Source of the DNA: Chromera velia
Lineage: Eukaryota > Sar > Chromeraceae
Length of the DNA: 17,589 nt
Assembly: GCA_018398765.1 (NCBI GenBank)
Contig: JAHBMJ010002197.1
Coordinates: 3,138-20,726 of the forward strand
Direction: 5' to 3'
Shown: positions 11,801-17,589 of the stretch, piece by piece
Layout of the letters: each line of letters opens with the position of its first letter
Numbering within the stretch: the stretch's first letter is position 1
Notes under the pieces: model-generated
What the model was told of the DNA's origin: nothing
Seen by the model: the letters and a program-made list of their open reading frames with translations, nothing else
Database searches by the model: none
Position numbers and translations under genes: made by a program

Positions 11801-14589
11801 GAGACGGCACATCATCCGATAGGAGGGGAAGAGGAAGAGAGAAAGGGAGACGACACTCCTCCACACAGAGCGCTCACGAGAGTGCAAGTGATTTGCCTCC
11901 TAGAAGGGCCTCCTCGAGATTCTCTGACTCGTCTTCCCCTGATAGGAAGGGAGGGAAAAAAGAAAAAGACAAAAAGAAGAGCGACCGGGAGAAGGAAAAA
12001 GGTTCATCGAAAGGAGATCGGCGACCGTCCAGGAAAGAGGAAGGGGGGAGAAGGGCTTCTGTTGCTTCCGATCTAACCCTACCAAACCGCCGACACACTA
12101 CAGGGGGGTCATCAGTGTCAGACGCAAAGAAGAAATCAGGAGCGCGGTCTGAGTCACGCTCTACACGAGGCAGATCACCTTCAGCTTCTGCTTCCATGTC
12201 CCCTACTCGCGACGCATCGAGAGATGCCCGAAAAAGGAGGGCTCGGAGGACATGCAAGCACTGCGGAGAGAAACCTCCTCGCTGTCGCTGTCCCTCCAGA
12301 CATCGCAGTAGAAGTCAAAAAAGTGCCTCCAGTATTGCACCAGACGGTCTAACCAAACAGACCCAAACCTCCCGAAAATCGATGAGAGACGCTTCACACG
12401 ACTGTGGAGATTTGACAAAGACAAGACATCTGTCTGCCTTCATGCCAATACGGCATCGTCAATCCCCTCTGAAACGATGCAGATGCAAATCTCCCTCATG
12501 CCGACGACACCACGGTCATTCCCCCTCCCGTCCGCCCAACTACGACACATGTCACTCTCCCCGCAGCAGCTCCCCTTCGCCTTCACCCAGCCGTTCCGGT
12601 TCCCCTCGCAGGCCCCTCGCTGGCTCTTTCACCCGTTTTGTCTGTGGACGCGCCCCCCGTCATCACTGCAACCTCCACAGCCTCTCACCGAGGCCCAGAG
12701 CCAGTCTCTCCCCCCGATCCCGATCTCAGTCAAGAACCAGGCGACGGCGCCTCTCTCCGAGGGCTTCCCTTTCCCCCTCGGTTTCTCCACGGAGGTCGTC
12801 AATGCTCCAGTCTAGGACAGGAGCTTCCCGAAGCAGGAGCATCAGCAGGCATACACGCAGAAGGGGAGAGTCCATTTCAATTTCCCACTACAGAAACCGT
12901 CACAGATCAACAAGGGATTCCTCCTCCCCCCGACGCTCCCACTCTCCCCAGAGGTCCACCCGATCCTCACAGAGGCGCCGCCACAGCCGTGAGCGTTCCC
13001 CAACGAGAAACGCACACAGAAGGTCAAGCCAAACCCCCTCTCCCTCCCCTCGTCGAGCGTCTCATAGAAGCCCGAGGAGACGCTCGTCCCGTTCCCCCTC
13101 GGAAAGAAAACACCAGAGATCCGACAGAAGAGAAAGAGCAAGAGAACGCGGAAGAGAGGGCGGGAGATCTCCCCGAAAGTATAAAGAAAGGAAGTCATCA
13201 GACAGAGACTTTGGAGGTCTCTCTCATGAGGACTCAGGCTGTGTTGCCTCAGGAGAGTCCACCTCCGGTCTTTGGAAACTTCGAAAGAAGGTTCAGAGTC
13301 CCCCGAAACCATTCAAAGAAGACAGCAGACGGAGAACAGAAGGAGAACGGAGGAAAGACAGCAGGGGCAGTGGAGGCACGGCCCCTCTCCCCAGTTCCCT
13401 CCCCGATGGCAATTTTCGACATTCTTCCCACAGTTCACGGAAAGAGAGTCGGGTGTCTCTCAGAGGAGTTGATGTGCTTCCTCCAGATTCTGGCACTGCC
13501 GTGGTTGCTGCAGAAACATTTGTGATGAGCCGCCAGGACTTCCTCCAAGAACAGTGCATGAGAAGGGACGTAGAGGGTGCGTGGGAGGAGCGGGCAAGCA
13601 TGCGGGATGAGGTCAAGGGTGGAGGTGCACTCTCTGGAGGGGTTCACAGGGGTGAAAACACATATCTGGGGGTATTGGAGGTTGCCCCTGGAAGGACACC
13701 TGTCTGGCGAGGGGGGAGTGCGTCGGTGGAGTCTCTAAGGGGTCTCGAGGAGCGGTTTGCAAAGAGACCTGTACCTCGGCCTTCTACGGGGCAGAGGGAA
13801 GAGGACGCGGACTATCTCGGTTGGTCTTGAGGGAGAGTGCAGGAATGAGTAAGATCCCGTTTTTGTCTAACTGAAGCTTTCCCCTGTTACCCTTTTCTCT
13901 TCACGCTTATCGGTCTTTTGCGTTCATCATCTTTTGTTTATAGACCTGCTCGTCCTGCGTTCTCAATTGCTGTCCTATCTGTTTTTCTGCAGAGCCTGCG
14001 CTGGAGATGGCATTCAGACACGAGAGGCCCGATCTTGGATTTGAGGTCGGTCGGGTGCTGGCTGCTTTTTCTTTTGCTTTGTGGACAGGCGTGGGAATGA
14101 GGGCGTCGGGTGATTGCCATGTCACGGTTTAGATGCAGTATTGGAAGCAGAGGGGAGCCTTCTTGCTTCGAATGACGGGCTTCTAGTGTCTTGCGTCTCT
14201 TGACTTGCACGACATTTTTTTTAGCCTGGAGGATTCCTCTTTTTTAGAACTGTAGCAGTGCTTCTGTGTGGCTGCCAGTTGACTTTCTTGCTCTACTTGT
14301 CTGTTTGGTGGATGATTGCAGATTCTCTTTCGATTCGGAAACGAGAAAGCGCTGCTCGAATATCTCTCTAGACTCCCTGCACACGAGGTGAGTGGGTAGA
14401 GAGGGGGGGGGGAGGGGGCCAACTCGAAGAGACATGCATGATCAATCGGGTCTGTCTGGACTGGCGTGGTTACCAAGAAGCCTCTCTCCTTCTCACCGCA
14501 TAGTGTTACTGTATTCGCGGCTCTTTTTGCCTTCCCTGAATGAACTCTCGATCGCTGAACGAATCTCTTCCCTTCGCCTCCATCCTCTT

Positions 14590-14643
<54 letters not shown>

Positions 14644-15280
14644 TGTGTGTGTGCAGTTCCACCCCGGTCTGCCAAGCAGACATCGTGTGTACCTCTTGCA
14701 CATCCTCTCTCGGATATTCTCACAGCAACGCAGCGCTCTGGAGAGACTGGTGGAGATGCCTGCGTGTGGGATGCACGCGTGCAGAGACGTTGAGGGGGCA
14801 GGAGGAGCAGACGACTTTCTCGATACAGCCGCAGTAGGAGGGTTCAGCTGTGAAGAACATTTTGACGCGGCTGTCAGCTGGGTGGAAGAGCTCTGCGTTG
14901 CCGGTTTGTTTTTTCTGCCTCTGACCTTTTTTTCGTTACAAATGAACCTTCACGGAAGTGTGGTCGAATGAAAGTATACAAAAAGTGATTGACATCTGGG
15001 GGAAAGTTCTCTGTGTTTCCAGCGCTTCGTCATGCTGCCCACCTCTTTTTTCGTCGTACCTGTTTGTCGGTTGCTGTGTTGGTCTGTCGGTCTGGTTGCT
15101 CGTTTGACAGGGAGCTGTATTCTTGGTTTTGAGGGCGCAGAGGTCTACTCTCTCTCCCTTACCACCCACACTTCCGTCTCTCATTTTGCATTTTTTATTT
15201 GTTTGTTTGTCTGCATGTTTGTTTGTTTCTTTGTTGCTTTCTTTCTTTCTTGCTTGCTTGCTTGCTGGCTTGGTCTTTTT

Positions 15281-15320
<40 letters not shown>

Positions 15321-15600
15321 GTGTGTGCGTGACACAGAAAGAAAGAGAGAGCACCCCTCCGATTTCTTGACCTTCCTGCATGCAGGCGCTTTCGATCCCC
15401 TCCCGACAGAGGACAAAGAGAATCTGCAGACCTTCTTCCAGACCCTTCTCGAGTTGAGGAGGAAGGGGGCGTGTGCCCCTGCAGACAGGGACTCCGTCCG
15501 AGCTGGAAACAGGCTGGGGCCCGCTGTGGGGCCACTTCACAGATCGCCAGCAATGCCTCGCGCCTTTGCAGATGGCGGATTTTCTTTTGAGCCAAACTAA
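2314..15600 (+). CDS. TORTIFOLIA1/SPIRAL2-like HEAT-repeat protein with giant RS domain, 19 exons
   Basis: Exons: 2314-2840, 3232-3468, 3700-3885, 4069-4144, 4453-4704, 4868-4942, 5164-5220, 5377-5478, 5888-5923, 6117-6228, 6541-6988, 7215-7387, 7570-8704, 8883-9086, 9288-13819, 13993-14045, 14322-14387, 14657-14903, 15386-15600. Every intron is GT-AG and ends TGCAG. Phases agree throughout, and the sum (8,733 nt) is divisible by three, giving 2,910 residues. Order: basic disordered N-terminus (1-176), HEAT/TOG-like region (about 177-760), Arg/Ser-rich region (about 761-2718), helical C-terminal domain (about 2718-2910). Both ends resemble plant TOR1/SPR2 microtubule-associated proteins, so a microtubule-binding role in the cortical or apical cytoskeleton is inferred. 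The start is the first ATG after an in-frame TAG at 2224. No membrane segment or signal peptide is seen. The small exon 9 and the exon 14/15 boundary are the least certain. The alternative is two or three adjacent genes, but the shared family signature at both ends argues against it. Confidence 0.7.
4537..5220 (+). other. Gly/Thr/Glu low-complexity insert within the HEAT array (exons 5-7)
   Basis: After the helix ending in FRGLSRRFGLRS, the frame runs into Gly, Thr, Lys and Glu with no fold (MAEGGGEGGTGGKGKGKATG, then TGDTGTGGGSSGTGTGK, then SGEASKLNQTGTSEGAGET). Exons 6 (75 nt) and 7 (57 nt) are both symmetric, phase 0, and could be skipped without a frame change. Plant homologues have no such loop at this place, so it is probably a surface loop between helices, typical of coccidian proteins. 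Confidence 0.55.
5781..5864 (+). repeat. CT-rich minisatellite and microsatellite in intron 8
   Basis: Five exact copies of the 10-mer TCTCTCTTTC (5781-5830) run into a (TC)n tract (5831-5864). The array ends about 20 nt before the TGCAG acceptor at 5883-5887, so it doubles as the polypyrimidine tract of intron 8. It creates long spurious Arg/Glu or Ser/Leu frames on both strands. Confidence 0.9.
8427..8620 (+). repeat. Degenerate protein repeat around SQxE in exon 13
   Basis: Within the RS domain, a short unit of the form R-R-[ED]-S-x-S-Q-x-E recurs: RRESSSQSE, RRESTSQCE, GSQHEGD, RRDSASQHEGG and RDGASQGDE. About five copies lie at variable spacing of 10-25 residues. The DNA is equally degenerate, which suggests old tandem duplication rather than recent slippage. 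Each unit carries potential phosphorylation sites, including SQ. Confidence 0.6.
9087..9287 (+). other. Intron 14, 201 nt, frame-preserving and stop-free
   Basis: Donor GTGGGG and acceptor TTTGCAG, preceded by a (TG)n run at about 9259-9276. The peptide encoded if retained loses the RS character completely (WGHFVSSLTNSSRN..., then VDCVCVCVP), while both flanks are RS-rich, so I call it an intron. Because it is 67 codons long with no stop, splicing and retention both keep the frame. Confidence 0.6.
12253..12690 (+). other. Cys/His-rich island inside the RS domain
   Basis: Residues about 2196-2341. CKHCGEKPPRCRC (CxxC, six residues, CxC; codons 12253-12291) is followed by CRCKSPSCRRHHGH (12478-12519), a CH pair at 12550, and CGRAPRHHCNLH near 12645-12680. 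Cysteine is almost absent from the rest of the RS domain. The first cluster resembles a small zinc ribbon or knuckle, but I cannot match a named family; metal binding is inference. Confidence 0.45.
14401..14418 (+). repeat. G-rich tract in intron 17
   Basis: A run of about eleven G, an A and another run of G lies just after the exon 17 donor. It is capable of forming a G-quadruplex in the nascent transcript near the 5' splice site. Confidence 0.6.
14589..14654 (+). repeat. (TC)n(GT)n compound microsatellite abutting the intron 17 acceptor
   Basis: About ten CT units are followed by about twenty GT units with one interruption (TATG), running directly into the TGCAG that ends intron 17 at 14656. 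The tract takes the place of a normal polypyrimidine stretch. It also generates artificial Thr/His and Cys/Val frames on both strands. Confidence 0.9.
15195..15326 (+). repeat. TTTG/TTTC/TTGC repeats and (TC)n in intron 18
   Basis: Degenerate tetranucleotide repeats (GTTT, then CTTT, then GCTT; about 15197-15270) precede a (TC)n run at about 15285-15318. All lie within intron 18 (14904-15385), whose acceptor reads TGCATGCAG. Confidence 0.85.
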
Positions 15601-16207
15601 TTTTTGTAAATTGCTTGAAGTTCCCCATTTTTTGGATGTCAATCAAAGTGATGGCCTCATATAGAAAGGTGCCGTCAGTACCTTTGGCTTCAAGTTCTAT
15701 ACTGAGACTGGTAATTTGAGACTTCTCCAAACAATATTTGTTGTGTTTATACATGGAACTTATTAATTATGAATTGAAGATTGTAATGTGTATGACTATG
15801 GTGTATATGGCTAAAAAGGTTAAAAAAGACTGGCCATTGCAAATTAAAAGATAAATTTAACTTTTTAAAAAAATATATAATTAAGTCTACAATTAAGTAG
15901 GTTATATGATAGGATAGGGTTTATGTTCCGGGTGCCCTCTGCGGTTCATTACCTAGAAAAGGCTTATACCGTCGGCGGCTTCGTTCGGCACTATGAGCAG
16001 CTAGTTAAATCGCCATACATCCAGAGGATAGATCGATTATAAGGCTAGTTGTAAGGTCCATTGTAAAGTACTACTGAAGCAGCCCCGGTGGGCGGGCTAC
16101 TCTAGCGAAAGTCGCTTAGCCGCTCGTTTAATTCGCTCAGTGGTCCATATACGTATACCCCAGATTCTGAGTCGGTCCATAGACACCCTTATAGTGCGGC
16201 CTAGAAG

Positions 16208-16237
16208 AAAAAAAAAAAAAGATCATTTTTTTTTTTT
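16208..16237. repeat. A13-GATCA-T12 near-palindrome
   Basis: Thirteen A, the pentamer GATCA, then twelve T form an almost perfect inverted repeat that could extrude a hairpin. It may be the joined tails of two oppositely oriented retroposed sequences, or simple slippage; the sequence does not decide. Confidence 0.8.
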
Positions 16238-16418
16238 ACTTTTTAAACCTAACCAACATTGAATAACAGTCATGCTACAAATGCACAATACTTGTATAAG
16301 AGTCAAATCAGTAACTGGTTGTATTTTTATTTGAAAAAGAATAAAAAAGAGAAAAAAAAAAATTGGGCTACGGTTTGGAAAAGGTGCACCGGAGAAACAA
16401 TGTACCACAAAAAAAGCA

Positions 16419-16472
16419 CCTGATACACCTGATTTGCACCTAGAATTAAACATCTGATACACCCAATTTGCA
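16419..16472 (+). repeat. Two imperfect copies of a 20-nt unit, 34-nt period
   Basis: CCTGATACACCTGATTTGCA (16419-16438) and TCTGATACACCCAATTTGCA (16453-16472) differ at four positions. The intervening 14 nt are unrelated. A third, weak echo (GAATTTTGCAC) follows. Confidence 0.6.
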
Positions 16473-17021
16473 GTGAATTTTGCACTTTATTGATCTGATT
16501 GTCTAGGTTAAGTAAGGTCAAGTGCATATGAGCACCATGCGGTATCATCCATGCAGCGGCTATGAAACACGCCGCGGCCCCACCGCCGTGCGTTTACGTT
16601 CCGGGAGCGGCGTGCAAGGGGGTCAAGATCTATAAAGCCGATTTTTCTTGGCCGGCTCTGATCAGTAACTTACCTCTATAACGTTATAGCATTTTCCGCA
16701 ATACACATACCGTGCGAACCCCCCGAAAATGAGTACTTGACCTCTCAGATGACGCTTGAGAGGAACGTACATGAAAAACTCTGTATATGTAATACAGTCT
16801 TTCCGGGGCCACCATATGTACGATTTAGTTTTGCTGAGATCAGCCGATTGAGGGCTCAGCCTGGTCGGGGCCCGGAGGGATCGATGTCATGCAAAATTAC
16901 GAAGAAAAGTGGGGAGAAATCGGCTTTAAATACGTGCGTGCATCAAAATAATTGGTTGGATCGGCCACCACATGCAATAATACCTTTGGCACGCCCTTTC
17001 ACCATGAAGCGCTTCGATATG

Positions 17022-17106
17022 CTTTGATATGCAGCTTAGTCGGTAGTGCATCCCATTTGTATACGCGTGGTCTCGGGTATTCGATTCCTGGCTCAGTCAC
17101 TTTTTT
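17022..17106 (+). other. tRNA-like segment, possible SINE head or tRNA pseudogene
   Basis: GCAGCTTAGTCGGTAGTGC (17031-17049) closely matches a tRNA D-arm with its Pol III A box. TATTCGATTCC (17078-17088) matches the T-loop/B box with a G-to-A change or one extra base. Spacing of about 40 nt is right for an internal Pol III promoter, and six T follow at 17101-17106, as in a Pol III terminator. Acceptor, anticodon and T stems do not pair well, so it is unlikely to be a working tRNA; a tRNA-derived SINE or pseudogene fits better. Confidence 0.35.
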
Positions 17107-17163
17107 CGCCATAGCCCCGACATTTCTTTTGCGGCCATCTATACACATGCCCTCCGAGGCACT

Positions 17164-17220
17164 CACCCAACTAGTTGGGTGTATCCCGTTTACATATACG
17201 TAGCTATATGTACATATGTA
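17164..17220. repeat. Cluster of three palindromes
   Basis: A perfect 18-bp palindrome CACCCAACTAGTTGGGTG (17164-17181) is followed by TACATATA/TATATGTA arms of 8 bp with a 6-nt loop (17191-17212), and then the 10-bp palindrome TACATATGTA (17211-17220). Confidence 0.8.
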
Positions 17221-17589
17221 GCTCGACCGTGCATGCATGTTTAATTATGTGATAGACCCAATCTAATATAAGCAAGCTTGCGAACGGCCCCGGAAAGCAA
17301 GAAAAATAAGTTAGAGCTGCACGATTAACGCACGCCGGCCAGCCGACCGCGGGCACTCACGCCGACCCCCTCCTCCCCCCCCCAGCCCGCAGGAAAAGCC
17401 ACGGAACCCCTCCCCCCCCGGGAAAAAGCTGGGGAGTAGTAGTAAGCAAACCCATATGACGTACGCATGCATGGTATACAAATTTAGCCTTTCGGGTCGC
17501 TTTCCGGGGCCACCCATCTGATGCACGCATACATAGTGACGGGTTCATGCTTTTCTGGATAATTTGGGCGGGACTCCACCTGTTGGCTA

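Larger units (their letters stand above)
7570..13819 (+). other. Exons 13-15: giant Arg/Ser-rich (RS) domain
   Basis: Residues about 761-2718, almost wholly disordered. It is dense in RS, SR, SP, RD and RE dipeptides, for example SHSRSRSRSPRDR near its start, SRSRSRSPPRERRS in exon 15 and SPSPSPSRSGSPRRP further on. RS domains are known SRPK/CLK kinase substrates and drive nuclear-speckle or condensate targeting; here it sits where plant TOR1/SPR2 proteins have a basic Ser-rich linker that binds microtubules. Exon 15 alone is 4,532 nt. The middle (about 10450-11650) is less RS-like, with more Asp, Glu and Gly. The frame choice is firm because the SR signature stays in one frame end to end, while alternative frames show only the shifted Pro/Gly shadow. 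Confidence 0.7.
13993..15600 (+). other. Exons 16-19: C-terminal TOR1/SPR2-type helical domain
   Basis: Residues about 2718-2910. Joined helices read EPALEMAFRHERPDLGFE, ILFRFGNEKALLEYLSRLP, SRHRVYLLHILSRIFSQQ, then EEHFDAAVSWVEELCVAG and PTEDKENLQTFFQTLLELRR. Plant TOR1/SPR2 C-termini have the same order: a helix followed by an 'RTG..LE' helix, a Leu-rich helix, then 'RF...I.PWL.Q..' and a final amphipathic helix. An insert of about 30 residues (CGMHACRDVEGAGGADD) interrupts the middle. The tail after about residue 2865 is low complexity, and TAA is at 15598-15600. Donors are GTCGGT, GTGAGT and GTTTGT; acceptors are all TGCAG. Confidence 0.6.
15601..16560. other. AT-rich non-coding downstream region
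   Basis: GC falls sharply after the stop codon; 15740-15910 is very AT-rich. The first few hundred bases probably include the 3' UTR, but no poly(A) signal can be assigned with confidence. A 6-bp inverted repeat (AAAGGT/ACCTTT, 15665-15685) lies near the stop. A patch at about 15925-16200 is more mixed in base composition and has no open frame of note. Poly-A and poly-T runs occur at 16208-16237 and about 16353-16362. No gene is supported. Confidence 0.55.
16799..17514 (+). repeat. 15-nt direct repeat CTTTCCGGGGCCACC, two copies
   Basis: Exact copies lie at 16799-16813 and 17500-17514, each followed by related sequence (ATATG and CATCTG). A 15-nt GC-rich exact match within 700 nt is unlikely by chance and may mark the ends or a shared module of a repeat family. 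Confidence 0.55.
16561..17589. other. Non-coding repeat-like tail, no supported gene
   Basis: Base composition recovers to mixed, but none of the short frames (for example 16737-17027 plus, 16952-17203 plus, 17311-17526 minus) shows a recognisable domain. The stretch carries a tRNA-like segment, a cluster of palindromes, a 15-nt direct repeat and C-rich runs (17366-17383, 17405-17418). Together these suggest mobile-element or retroposon remnants rather than a gene. An organellar insertion is also possible, since such insertions are common in coccidian genomes. Confidence 0.4.

Noticed and set aside
12638-13525. 295-codon plus-strand frame with a protein-like Pro/Glu composition
   Set aside because: It overlaps exon 15, where the main frame is plainly SR-rich and continues to a phase-matched donor. 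The Pro and Glu richness is what a shifted SR frame gives. Dual coding cannot be excluded but nothing supports it.
7570-13830. Stand-alone SRRM/SR splicing-factor gene
   Set aside because: No RRM, PWI or other splicing domain is present, there is no start codon in a plausible place, and both ends splice in phase into TOR1-like exons.
14183-14723. Frames with poly-Thr/His or poly-Cys/Val
   Set aside because: Translations of the (TC)n(GT)n microsatellite in intron 17.
16737-17027. 96-codon plus-strand frame in the tail
   Set aside because: No recognisable family. It sits in repeat-like non-coding sequence, with no splice or start context to support it.
17022-17106. Functional tRNA gene
   Set aside because: The D-arm and T-loop match, but acceptor, anticodon and T stems do not pair well; kept only as a tRNA-like element.

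Overview
The window looks like nuclear DNA of an apicomplexan, most likely a coccidian of the Toxoplasma/Neospora/Sarcocystis/Cystoisospora group. Evidence: roughly balanced GC, many small GT-AG introns whose acceptors all read TGCAG, repeated TGCATGC words, long CT and GT microsatellites inside introns, and large low-complexity proteins. The genus cannot be fixed from sequence alone. No bacterial, phage or CRISPR features were seen.

Layout: 1-697 holds no gene I can support. 698-1415 (minus) is a two-exon gene for a small charged protein with a short RS stretch. 1416-2313 is the head-to-head intergenic region with candidate promoter motifs. 2314-15600 (plus) is, on my reading, a single 19-exon gene. 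All splice phases agree and the joined exons total 8,733 nt, exactly 2,910 codons plus a stop. 15601-17589 is a non-coding, compositionally different tail with AT-rich sequence, palindromes, short repeats and a tRNA-like/SINE-like piece.

The large gene is the main result. Exons 2-12 encode a HEAT/TOG-like array resembling the N-terminus of plant TORTIFOLIA1/SPIRAL2 microtubule-associated proteins. Exons 16-19 encode a helical domain resembling the C-terminus of the same family. Between them, exons 13-15 encode about 1,950 residues of Arg/Ser-rich disordered sequence, which on its own would be taken for an SRRM-type splicing factor. A pipeline that stops at the in-frame TGA at 13828-13830, or splits the locus, would hide the shared architecture. 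If correct, this is an alveolate TOR1/SPR2-type protein whose microtubule-binding linker has become a giant RS domain with an embedded Cys/His-rich island.

Limits: family assignments come from remembered patterns, not a database search. Splice sites were chosen by consensus, open frame and phase, without transcripts.
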